DNA from: DATFWK01 sp035259345
Lineage (GTDB): Bacteria > Actinomycetota > Thermoleophilia > Miltoncostaeales > Miltoncostaeaceae
DNA length: 5,718 nucleotides
Assembly (NCBI GenBank): GCA_035259345.1
Contig: DATFWK010000193.1
Span: 1-5,718, forward strand
Direction: 5' to 3'
Under the pieces are notes generated by a model, which worked only from the letters and a program-made list of their open reading frames with translations, ran no database searches and was not told the origin of the DNA. The position numbers and the translations under genes are program-made. Positions 1-4,597 of this stretch are shown here, piece after piece (the stretch's first letter is position 1; each line of letters begins with the position of its first letter).

Positions 1-112
1 AGACGTCGTCGCCGCCCCGCAGGGCCCGCACGAGGCCGGCGAGCTCGTCCTCACGGTCGGCGAAGTCCTCGCCGGCGACCACCGCTCCGTAGCGGAACGG
101 ATTTCGGTGCAT
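1..112 (-). CDS. AAA+ ATPase of the archaeal-ATPase-like type, N-terminus only
   Basis: The gene reads leftward from ATG at 112-110 and leaves the window after about 37 residues. The visible protein begins MHRNPFRYGAVVAGEDFADR and continues with a segment of the form REDELAGLVRALRGGDDV. The pattern NPF-x-YG-x-x-V-x-G-x-x-F-x-DRE-x-EL, followed by a short helix, is the usual opening of ATP-binding proteins related to the archaeal ATPase family (PF01637), just ahead of the Walker A loop, which lies outside the window. No Shine-Dalgarno is seen. A TATAGT box ends 6 bases before the ATG, so transcript and reading frame probably start together. The family is found in archaea and some actinobacteria, and its roles are mostly unknown; some members carry C-terminal DNA-binding domains. 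The family call is good, the function is open, and the full length cannot be judged. Confidence 0.72.
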   Translation of the reverse strand, partial: MHRNPFRYGAVVAGEDFADREDELAGLVRALRGGDDV

Positions 113-149
113 TACTGCACTATACGCTCATGCACCGTGCATTAGCACG
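107..149. promoter_or_regulatory. Cluster of palindromes over the ATPase promoter (probable operator)
   Basis: Three short perfect inverted repeats are packed into 43 bases. GTGCA-TTAC-TGCAC (107-120) covers the start codon and touches the -10 box. ATGCAC-C-GTGCAT (130-142) lies between the -10 and the -35 position. CGTGC-ATTA-GCACG (136-149) overlaps the second. The 8-mer GTGCATTA occurs at 107-114 and again at 137-144, exactly 30 bases apart, which is close to three helical turns. This is the expected layout for a dimeric repressor bound on one face of the DNA over the promoter. The regulator is unknown; it could be encoded further left in the same transcript. Confidence 0.5.
119..124 (-). 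promoter_or_regulatory. -10 box of the AAA+ ATPase gene, leaderless arrangement
   Basis: On the minus strand TATAGT matches the -10 consensus at five of six positions and is followed by exactly 6 bases and then the ATG at 112. This places the likely transcription start on the start codon itself. No convincing -35 is seen at 16-18 bases (best TGCTAA at 147-142). Confidence 0.55.
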
Positions 150-220
150 TGGAAATGAAGTCGCAGTCGGCGGTTGAGCGGCCCTCGCCGAAGGCGTCCG
201 CGAATAGGCCGACCAAGAGC

Positions 221-237
221 CGTCGCCGAATGCGACG
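221..237 (-). terminator. Possible terminator hairpin after recR
   Basis: Directly after the recR stop (TAA, 241-239) the minus strand reads CGTCGC, a 5-base loop, then GCGACG: a 6-bp perfect stem. There is no T-run. A second, weaker hairpin (CGCC-3-GGCG, 186-196) follows. The remainder of the 113-238 gap contains only the promoter/operator region of the next gene. Confidence 0.4.
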
Positions 238-238
238 A

Positions 239-838
239 TTAGATCTCCCGTCGGCCGAGCAGCGCCCGCCCGAGCGTGAGCTCGTCCGCGTGCTCGAGGT
301 CGGCCCCGACCGGCAGGCCGCTCGCCAGGCGCGTCACCCGCACGCGCCCGCGCACCATGTCTGCGAGGTAGAGCGCGGTCGCCTCCCCCGACATGGTCGG
401 GTTGGTCGCGATCACGAGCTCCTCGACGCCCTCCCGGTCGATGCGGTCGGACAGCTCCCCGAGCCGCAGGTCCTCGGGATCGACGCCGTCGATCGGCGAC
501 AGCGCCCCGCCGAGCACGTGGTAGTAGCCGCGGTACTCGTGCGTGCGCTCGATCGGGATGATCGCCGAGGGCTCCTCGACCGCGCAGAGCAGCGCCGGAT
601 CGCGCCGCGGGTCGGCGCAGATCGGGCACAGCTCGTCCTCCGCGAACCCGAAGCAGCGCGCGCAGGGGCGCAGGCGCTCCTTGACCTCCACGATCGACTC
701 GGCGAGCGCACGGGCGCGCTCCTCCGGCGCCTTCATGATGTGGAAGGCCAGCCGCTGGGCGCTGCGCGGGCCCAGGCCGGGGAGGCGGGCGAGCTCGGCC
801 ACCAGCCGCTCGACCGCCGAGGGCAGGATCGACGCCAC
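239..838 (-). CDS. recR: Recombination mediator protein RecR
   Basis: RecR forms a ring-shaped DNA clamp and, with RecO (and RecF), loads RecA on SSB-coated single strands at gaps during recombinational repair in the cytoplasm. The 199-residue length is normal. A helix-hairpin-helix LPGLGPRSAQRLAFH lies at about 19-33. The four-cysteine zinc site is CARC at 59-62 and CPIC at 71-74. A Toprim domain follows, with VEEPSAIIPIE near 87-97, then ATNPTMSGEATALYL near 144-158, and a typical end ASGLPVGADLEHADELTLGR. The start is GTG at 838: an in-frame TAG at 847-845 closes the frame upstream and only two codons lie between. Upstream spacing is abnormal for this operon because a transposable element separates recR from ybaB. 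The only Shine-Dalgarno-like sequence, GGAG at 854-851, is 12 bases away and lies inside that element. Identification is secure. Confidence 0.97.
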   Translation of the reverse strand: MASILPSAVERLVAELARLPGLGPRSAQRLAFHIMKAPEERARALAESIVEVKERLRPCARCFGFAEDELCPICADPRRDPALLCAVEEPSAIIPIERTHEYRGYYHVLGGALSPIDGVDPEDLRLGELSDRIDREGVEELVIATNPTMSGEATALYLADMVRGRVRVTRLASGLPVGADLEHADELTLGRALLGRREI

Positions 839-845
839 GCTCGGC

Positions 846-862
846 TAGTGCTCCGTCTCAGA
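846..862 (+). repeat. Left terminal inverted repeat of the MITE (tip)
   Basis: TAGTGCTCCGTCTCAGA includes the TA target. It pairs with the right tip with one mismatch (T against C at the twelfth base). On the minus strand this end carries GGAG (854-851), 12 bases before the recR start. Confidence 0.8.
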
Positions 863-911
863 GGTTCGGCGGATATCCGGCGTGCGAAACGCCGGCCGGG
901 CAAGGACGCAG

Positions 912-944
912 CCTGCGCCCCATATCCGGGCATATGGGCGCAGG
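912..944. repeat. Central hairpin of the MITE
   Basis: The left arm CCTGCGCCCCATAT (912-925) and right arm ATATGGGCGCAGG (932-944) are complementary apart from one bulged C, around the loop CCGGGC. The related 10-mers GGACGCAGCC (904-913) and GGACACAGCC (947-956) flank or overlap it as a direct repeat. In the operon RNA this would form a stable stem between ybaB and recR. It lacks a T-run, so termination is uncertain. Confidence 0.7.
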
Positions 945-1033
945 CGAGGACACAGCCCCCGAGGCTGAGGTATTTCGGAGCGATGATGTTCGCACCCGGC
1001 CGAGCGTTGCAGCCGCCGGATGACATCGAGACT

Positions 1034-1050
1034 TCTGGGACGGAGCACTA
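1034..1050 (-). repeat. Right terminal inverted repeat of the MITE (tip)
   Basis: Read on the minus strand it is TAGTGCTCCGTCCCAGA, the partner of the left tip. Its first three bases, TAG (1050-1048), are also the ybaB stop codon, so the gene and the element share the target TA and the first base of the element. Confidence 0.8.
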
Positions 1051-1368
1051 AAGCCCCGGGATGCCCATGCTTCCGAGCGCCCCGGCGACGGCGCCGAGAC
1101 GCTGGTTGGCGAGCTCCTGCGCCTTGCGCATCGCCTCGTTGACGGCCGCCACCACCGTGTCCTCGAGCAGGTCGAGGCCCTCGGGGTCGATCGCGGCCGG
1201 GTCGATCTTGACCGCGGTCACCTCCAGCGAGCCGCTGACCGTGACCGTGACGGCGCCGCCGCCGGCCGAGGCGCTCACCGTCTCCTCGGCGAGCTGCTCC
1301 TGCACGCGGCGCATGTCCTCCTGAAGCTTCTGCATCTGCCGCATCATCTTCTGCGGGTTCTGTGCCAT
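1048..1368 (-). CDS. ybaB: YbaB/EbfC family nucleoid-associated protein
   Basis: This is a small dimeric DNA-binding protein of the nucleoid, known in Escherichia coli as YbaB and in Borrelia as EbfC, and conserved next to recR and dnaX in many bacteria. The 106-residue length is normal. An N-terminal helical, coiled-coil-prone segment (about 8-30, MMRQMQKLQEDMRRVQEQLA) is followed by the family beta region GGGAVTVTVSGSLEV (about 36-50), VKIDP, and the helix AAVNEAMRKAQELANQRLG (74-92). It ends MGIPGL, a usual family tail. The start is ATG at 1368, with GAGGAG ending a few bases upstream as a good Shine-Dalgarno. It lies 23 bases after the dnaX stop, in the same operon. The stop TAG (1050-1048) sits on the edge of the MITE: TA is the duplicated target and G belongs to the element, so the protein end is unchanged by the insertion. 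Confidence 0.95.
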   Translation of the reverse strand: MAQNPQKMMRQMQKLQEDMRRVQEQLAEETVSASAGGGAVTVTVSGSLEVTAVKIDPAAIDPEGLDLLEDTVVAAVNEAMRKAQELANQRLGAVAGALGSMGIPGL

Positions 1369-1391
1369 CGGGACTCCTCGTGGGGTTTCGG

Positions 1392-3038
1392 TCAGGGCTC
1401 CTCGACCGCGTTGAACTGGCGCTTCAGCTCCTCGAGCAGGCCGTCGTGGTCGAGCTCCGGCGCCGACGGGTGCTCGACCGGCGGGGCCTCGGCCTCCTCG
1501 AGCTCGACGGTGAGCGGCCGGCCCGCGAACCGGCTGAGCGTCCCCTCGATCAGGGCGCGCTCGTCGGGCTCCCGCAGGCGCTTGGCGGCCACGATGCCGA
1601 CCGCGACGCGCACCCGGTCGCCGTCGAGCCCGGTCACGCGCGAGTCGCGCAGGAAGCCGTGGACGTGCGCGGCGGCCTGCTCGAGCTCGGCCACCACCTG
1701 CGGCCAGATGCGCTCGATGTGCTCGAGGTCGAGCGGGACGGGCTCCCTGGGCGGCGTTGCCGGCGGCGGCGGCTCGGCCGGGGCGGCGAGCTCCGGCTCT
1801 GCCGGCGCAGGCGCGGCTCCCGCGACCGGTGGCGGCGCCTCGGCCGCCGGGCCGCCGCGCTCGAGCGCCTCGACCCGCACGGCCAGGGCCTGCGGCCCGG
1901 CGTCGAGCGCCGGCCTGGCCAGCTTCGCGGCCACGAGCTCGAGCTGCAGGCGCGGCTCCGCCTGCCCGTACCGGATGCGGATCTGGGCGTCCGAGAGCAG
2001 GTCGAGCCCGCGGATCACCCGAGAGGGGCCGAGCTGGTTCGCGTGGCCGCGCAGGCGGTCGAGCTCCTCCGGGGAGTAGGCCCAGTCCTCCCGCGGGTGC
2101 GCCCCCTGCTGCAGCAGCGAGACGTAGCGCAGGTGGGTCACCAGGCCGCGCATGAGCTGCTCGGCGTCGGCGCCGCCGTCGATGGTCGCCTCGAGCAGCT
2201 CAAACGCGCCGGCGGCGTTCCCGGCCGCGAGCAGCTCGGCCAGCTCGAAGATCGTCTCGCGCTCCACCGCGCCGAAGAGCTCCAGGGCGTCGGCGACGTC
2301 CACCCGCCCGTTCCCGTAGGTCGCGAGCTGGTCCATCAGCCCGAGGGCGTCGCGGTAGGACCCGTCCGCCGCCCGGGCCACCAGGTCCAGCGCCTCCGGC
2401 GAGGCGTCGAAGCCCTCCTCGCGCGCGACGCGGTCGAGCACCCGCACGAGGTTCGGCACGCCCGGCTTGCGCAGCGCGAAGTGCTGCAGGCGCGAGCGGA
2501 TCGTGGGAAGGATGTCCCATGGATGGGTGGTGCAGAGGATCACGACCAGGTGCGGCGGCGGCTCCTCGAGCGTCTTGAGCAGCGCACTCGCCGCCCCCTC
2601 CTGGATCTGGTGCGCCTCGTCCATGATCGTCACGCGGTAGCGGGAGACCACCGGCGCGTAGCGGACAGTCTCGAGCCACTCCCGCATCTCGTCGATGCGC
2701 CGCGCGCTCGAGGCGGCGTCCACCTCGACCACGTCCAGCCAGTCGTCGTGGCCTATGCGCCTGCAGGAGTCGCAGTGGCCGCATGGGGTCGCCGTGACCG
2801 TCGGGAACGTCAGGCAGTTGAGGCACCGGGCGAGGATGCGGGCGGTCGTGGTCTTGCCGGTGCCGCGCGGGCCGCTGAACAGGTACCCGCGCGCGGGCCG
2901 GCCGGCCTCCAGCGCGTTCCCGAGCGCCCTCGCGACGTGCTCCTGGCCCACCAGGTCCTCGAAGCGGGCGGGCCGGTGGCGGTTGTAGAGGCTGCCCGGC
3001 CCGGTGGTGCCTGGGCCGGTTGGCTCGGTCAGCGACAT
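1392..3038 (-). CDS. dnaX: DNA polymerase III subunit tau/gamma (clamp loader ATPase)
   Basis: DnaX is the ATPase of the clamp-loader complex that places the beta sliding clamp on DNA and links the replicase parts. From the chosen start (548 residues), the conserved opening SLYNRHRPARFEDLVGQEHV lies at 16-35, Walker A GPRGTGKTT at 56-64, a zinc module C75, C86, C89, C92 (spacing two residues longer than E. coli between the first two cysteines), Walker B DEAH at 140-143, and arginine-finger region PTIRSRLQHF at 178-187. The clamp-loader collar domain follows (about 200-375), then a Pro/Ala-rich linker (about 398-433) and a C-terminal tau-like domain. The frame can be extended to GTG at 3110, but that lies inside the SRP RNA, so ATG at 3038 is preferred. 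GGAGGG is 15 bases upstream and AGGG directly abuts the ATG; the ribosome site is therefore not ideal. No promoter is seen between ffs and dnaX. Confidence 0.95.
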   Translation of the reverse strand: MSLTEPTGPGTTGPGSLYNRHRPARFEDLVGQEHVARALGNALEAGRPARGYLFSGPRGTGKTTTARILARCLNCLTFPTVTATPCGHCDSCRRIGHDDWLDVVEVDAASSARRIDEMREWLETVRYAPVVSRYRVTIMDEAHQIQEGAASALLKTLEEPPPHLVVILCTTHPWDILPTIRSRLQHFALRKPGVPNLVRVLDRVAREEGFDASPEALDLVARAADGSYRDALGLMDQLATYGNGRVDVADALELFGAVERETIFELAELLAAGNAAGAFELLEATIDGGADAEQLMRGLVTHLRYVSLLQQGAHPREDWAYSPEELDRLRGHANQLGPSRVIRGLDLLSDAQIRIRYGQAEPRLQLELVAAKLARPALDAGPQALAVRVEALERGGPAAEAPPPVAGAAPAPAEPELAAPAEPPPPATPPREPVPLDLEHIERIWPQVVAELEQAAAHVHGFLRDSRVTGLDGDRVRVAVGIVAAKRLREPDERALIEGTLSRFAGRPLTVELEEAEAPPVEHPSAPELDHDGLLEELKRQFNAVEEP

Positions 3039-3075
3039 CCCTGGGGGTCCGATCCCTCCGAAGCGTGGGCGAGGC

Positions 3076-3213
3076 GGCCCGAGCGGACGGCTCCGGCGAG
3101 GTGGCCCCACTGCGCGTCAGCGGATCCGCTTAAGGCTGCTTCCTTCCGGACCTGACCTGGTTCGCGGTCGCCGGCCGAGTGGGACCTCGCCATCGACACC
3201 ACCGCTCGAGCCC
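3076..3213 (-). ncRNA. ffs: Signal recognition particle RNA, bacterial small (4.5S) type
   Basis: This RNA binds Ffh and guides ribosomes making membrane proteins to FtsY at the membrane. The universal domain IV core GGTCAGGTCCGGAAGGAAGC is read at 3157-3138 on the minus strand, with the GGAA tetraloop at 3147-3144, followed by AGCC. The arms pair as expected for one long hairpin: GGCGAGGT (3191-3184) with ACCTCGCC (3102-3095), and CCCACT (3183-3178) with AGTGGG (3111-3106). That gives about 97 bases, the normal small-SRP size. Pairing resumes further out: GAGCGG (3207-3202) with CCGCTC (3086-3081), and GGCTC (3212-3208) with GGGCC (3080-3076). The RNA is therefore probably about 138 bases. 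There is no Alu-domain sequence of the Bacillus long type. The core is certain; the ends are inferred from pairing and from the upstream -10 box. Confidence 0.93.
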
Positions 3214-3218
3214 TCCCG

Positions 3219-3224
3219 AGGATA
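3219..3224 (-). promoter_or_regulatory. -10 box of the SRP RNA gene
   Basis: TATCCT on the minus strand ends 5-6 bases before 3213-3212, which is independently where the outer helix of the SRP RNA begins. The two lines of evidence agree on the 5' end. The -35 region is weak. A 10-bp palindrome GACCGCGGTC (3228-3237) lies just upstream. Confidence 0.5.
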
Positions 3225-3243
3225 GTCGACCGCGGTCCCTCGA

Positions 3244-3258
3244 CGGCGCTCAGCGCCG
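3244..3258. other. 15-base palindrome at the end of the membrane-protein gene
   Basis: CGGCGCT-C-AGCGCCG is a perfect inverted repeat around one base. It includes the TGA stop (3252-3250) of the small membrane protein and lies just upstream of the ffs promoter. As RNA it would fold as a short GC stem and could limit read-through into ffs; there is no T-run. Confidence 0.3.
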
Positions 3259-3522
3259 CCAGGGCAGCCGCGGCGAGACGCGCTCGCCACGACGCTTGGC
3301 GCCGAAGGCGCCGAAGAAGGCCGCAACCCCGCCGCCGATCATCGCCATCGAGATCGCCAGGTAGAGCCACAGCCGGACGCCGTGCCCGGCGCCCGTGATG
3401 AGCCACATCACCGTCCCCCACGCGAACCCGAGCGCGACGCCCACGGCGAGCTGAAGCGGCCGGGAGAGCGGCTTCCGCGACTGCGCCTGCGCCTGGACCT
3501 GCTTCTCGCGAGGAGGGCTCAC
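3250..3522 (-). CDS. Small two-helix membrane protein, function unknown
   Basis: I do not recognise this 90-residue protein as a named family. It has a basic, Gln-rich N-terminus (residues 1-22), a first hydrophobic helix LQLAVGVALGFAWGTVMWLI (23-42), a short loop GAGHG, a second helix LWLYLAISMAMIGGGVAAFF (51-70), and a basic tail rich in Arg (76-90). The positive ends suggest both termini are cytoplasmic. There are no catalytic motifs. The start is GTG at 3522; no Shine-Dalgarno is seen, but TAGGCT lies 7 bases upstream, suggesting a leaderless start. It follows tetR by 45 bases on the same strand and precedes the SRP RNA. The hydrophobic pattern makes it very likely real: the other frames here are Arg-rich shadows. 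Confidence 0.8.
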   Translation of the reverse strand: MSPPREKQVQAQAQSRKPLSRPLQLAVGVALGFAWGTVMWLITGAGHGVRLWLYLAISMAMIGGGVAAFFGAFGAKRRGERVSPRLPWRR

Positions 3523-3529
3523 GGCCGAC

Positions 3530-3535
3530 AGCCTA
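3530..3535 (-). promoter_or_regulatory. Possible -10 box of the small membrane protein gene
   Basis: TAGGCT (form TANNNT) stands 7 bases before the GTG start at 3522. No good -35 is seen. The gene could instead be read from the tetR transcript. Confidence 0.3.
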
Positions 3536-3567
3536 CGCGCAGCCTCGGACCTCCCGCAACGCGACCG

Positions 3568-4161
3568 TCACCGCCTGAGCGCGTGACGCGCCAGATCGGC
3601 CAGCGCCGCCTTGATCCGCTCGACCGGCATCCCCCGCTCGCGTCGCAAATGCCGGTAGTGCTCGCCCGCCAGCGGCGCGAGCAGGAGCTCGGCGAGCGCG
3701 TCGGCGTCCGCGCCCGGGCCGCGCGCCTCGGCGACGAGCAGGCGGACGTGCATGTGGTACGTCGCGTAGAGCCCGCTTCGGTAGCGCGCGCCGGGCGGGG
3801 CGGTCTCCGAGGCGACGACCAGGTCGGTGTGCGCCTCGAGCAGGTCGACAAGAGCGCCGATGAAGGCGACGAGACGCTCCTCGGCGGGCGCGCCGGGCCC
3901 GAGCGGCGGGTCGCCGCGCAGCATGAGGCCCTGGAGGTCCCGCTCCCTGGCGTCGAGCAACGCGAGCGCGAGGCCGGCCCGGTCGCCGAAGCGCCGGAAG
4001 AGCGTCGCCTTCCCCACCCCGGCCGCTTCGGCGATCGCGTCCATCGAGACGGCCTCCACGCCACGCTCGGCGAAGAGCCGCTCGGCCGCCTGGAGGATCC
4101 GCTCGCGGTTCCGGGCGGCATCGGCGCGCTCCGCGCGTGGCGCTGGTGGCCGGGTGCTCAT
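3568..4161 (-). CDS. TetR/AcrR family transcriptional regulator
   Basis: This is a dimeric one-component repressor: an N-terminal helix-turn-helix binds DNA, and a variable C-terminal helical domain binds a small ligand and dimerises. The 197 residues fit the family. The signature runs RERILQAAERLFAERGVEAV, then SMDAIAEAAGVGKATLFRRFGDR, residues 19-61, with the recognition helix near 50-56. The C-terminal domain (about 70-190) is unspecific for ligand. The gene is divergent from the rhodanese gene, and an 18-of-20 palindrome of TetR operator form lies between them, so repression of the rhodanese and of itself is likely. The start is ATG at 4161. No Shine-Dalgarno precedes it, but TACGCT is 6 bases upstream, which suggests a leaderless transcript. 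The inducer is unknown. Confidence 0.93.
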   Translation of the reverse strand: MSTRPPAPRAERADAARNRERILQAAERLFAERGVEAVSMDAIAEAAGVGKATLFRRFGDRAGLALALLDARERDLQGLMLRGDPPLGPGAPAEERLVAFIGALVDLLEAHTDLVVASETAPPGARYRSGLYATYHMHVRLLVAEARGPGADADALAELLLAPLAGEHYRHLRRERGMPVERIKAALADLARHALRR

Positions 4162-4190
4162 TGACGAAGCGTACCGCAGTCCGCTACTGT
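4161..4190 (+). promoter_or_regulatory. Promoter of the rhodanese gene
   Basis: TTGACG (4161-4166), an 18-base spacer and TACTGT (4185-4190) give a good sigma-70-type promoter with a start near 4197. The -35 overlaps the tetR start codon on the other strand. The operator begins within a few bases of the predicted start, so bound repressor would block it. Confidence 0.6.
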
Positions 4191-4196
4191 TCGGAA
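4168..4196 (-). promoter_or_regulatory. Promoter of tetR, leaderless arrangement
   Basis: On the minus strand TTCCGA (4196-4191), a 17-base spacer and TACGCT (4173-4168) are followed by 6 bases and the tetR ATG. The boxes are weaker than those of the facing promoter. The two promoters overlap face to face, so they may also compete for polymerase. Confidence 0.4.
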
Positions 4197-4199
4197 CGT

Positions 4200-4219
4200 A
4201 AACGGACCACGGTCCGATT
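4200..4219. promoter_or_regulatory. TetR-type operator palindrome
   Basis: AAACGGACCACGGTCCGATT contains a perfect inverted repeat CGGACC-AC-GGTCCG (4203-4216), with two further pairing A/T positions outside one mismatch. This matches the A/T-flanked CGGACC-N2-GGTCCG style of operator known for several TetR-family repressors. It follows the rhodanese transcription start and lies next to the tetR -35, so one dimer pair could control both genes. Confidence 0.75.
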
Positions 4220-4248
4220 CGTCACCCAGCACAGTGAAGGGAGCACCG

Positions 4249-4593
4249 ATGGCACGACCGATCACCCGAGACGAGCTCGCGGCCAAGATCGACCGTGGGG
4301 ACGCGTTCATCCTGGTCGAGGCCCTGGGCCCGATGTACTACGAGGACGCGCACCTCCCCGGGGCGGTCAACGTCCCCCACGACCAGATCGACGAGCTCGC
4401 CCCGAGCCTCCTCCCCGACCTCGACGCCGAGATCGTCACCTACTGCGCGAGCACGCCGTGCCAGAACTCGGACATCGCCGCGCGGCGCCTCGAGGCGCTC
4501 GGCTACACGAACGTCCGGGAGTACGTCGAGGGCAAGCAGGACTGGATCGAGGCGGGGCTCCCCGTCGAGCGCGGGGCCGGCGTCACGGCCTGA
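4249..4593 (+). CDS. Rhodanese-like domain protein (single domain)
   Basis: Rhodanese domains carry sulfane sulfur on an active cysteine as a persulfide, for sulfur transfer or detoxification. This 114-residue protein is one complete domain: an N-terminal helix TRDELAAKIDRG (6-17), a beta strand AFILVEALG, the conserved HLPGAVNVP (35-43), the strand AEIVTYC ending in catalytic C66, the loop CASTPCQNS (66-74), then AARRLEALGYTNVREYVEGKQDWIEAGLPVE. The loop differs from the common CR-x-G-x-R form: it has a second cysteine at 71 and no arginine, so a C66-C71 disulfide or altered substrate is possible. There is no signal peptide. The start is ATG at 4249, with AAGGGAG (4237-4243) five bases upstream; the GTG at 4234 would place this ribosome site inside the gene. 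It is divergent from tetR and probably repressed by it. Confidence 0.92.
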   Translation: MARPITRDELAAKIDRGDAFILVEALGPMYYEDAHLPGAVNVPHDQIDELAPSLLPDLDAEIVTYCASTPCQNSDIAARRLEALGYTNVREYVEGKQDWIEAGLPVERGAGVTA

Positions 4594-4597
4594 GCCC

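Larger units (their letters stand above)
846..1050. mobile_element. MITE-like non-coding insertion with TA target duplication
   Basis: A 201-bp body (848-1048) is bounded by TA at 846-847 and TA at 1049-1050. The ends are inverted: counting the TA, TAGTGCTCCGTCTCAGA on the left matches TAGTGCTCCGTCCCAGA read from the right at 16 of 17 positions. Homology resumes further in: ATCCGGCG (875-882) with CGCCGGAT (1014-1021), and CGGCCGGG (893-900) with CCCGGCCG (995-1002), so the repeats extend to about 53 bp with gaps. The centre holds a strong hairpin. No transposase is present; the open frames crossing it are fortuitous. TA duplication plus terminal inverted repeats is what Tc1/mariner-IS630 transposases produce, so it is probably a non-autonomous derivative mobilised in trans. 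An old domesticated intergenic repeat is the alternative. It lies between ybaB and recR. Confidence 0.8.

Noticed and set aside
845..1048. A 67-codon minus-strand frame covering the MITE
   Set aside because: It starts in one terminal repeat and ends in the other, has no domain or ribosome site, and is too short for a transposase. It comes from the repeat sequence being open by chance.
149..1051. A 300-codon open frame on the plus strand across recR and the MITE
   Set aside because: It is antisense to recR, has no family features and runs through the non-coding element.
1392..1600. Programmed frameshift in dnaX giving a gamma form, as in E. coli
   Set aside because: I see no A-rich slippery run followed by a stem in the linker region; the GC-rich codons do not allow the classical heptamer.
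3039..3110. Longer dnaX start at GTG 3110
   Set aside because: The first 24 codons would lie mostly in the 3' strand of the SRP RNA helix, are Pro/Arg/Gly-rich, and are not part of the DnaX family; ATG at 3038 is better placed.
1362..3155. A 597-codon open frame on the plus strand across the whole of dnaX
   Set aside because: It is antisense to a well-supported dnaX, rich in Arg, Gly and Leu with no recognisable domain, and results from high GC content keeping the opposite frame open.
4234..4248. Rhodanese start at GTG 4234
   Set aside because: The five extra codons encode the AAGGGAG ribosome site of the ATG at 4249, so the later start is preferred.
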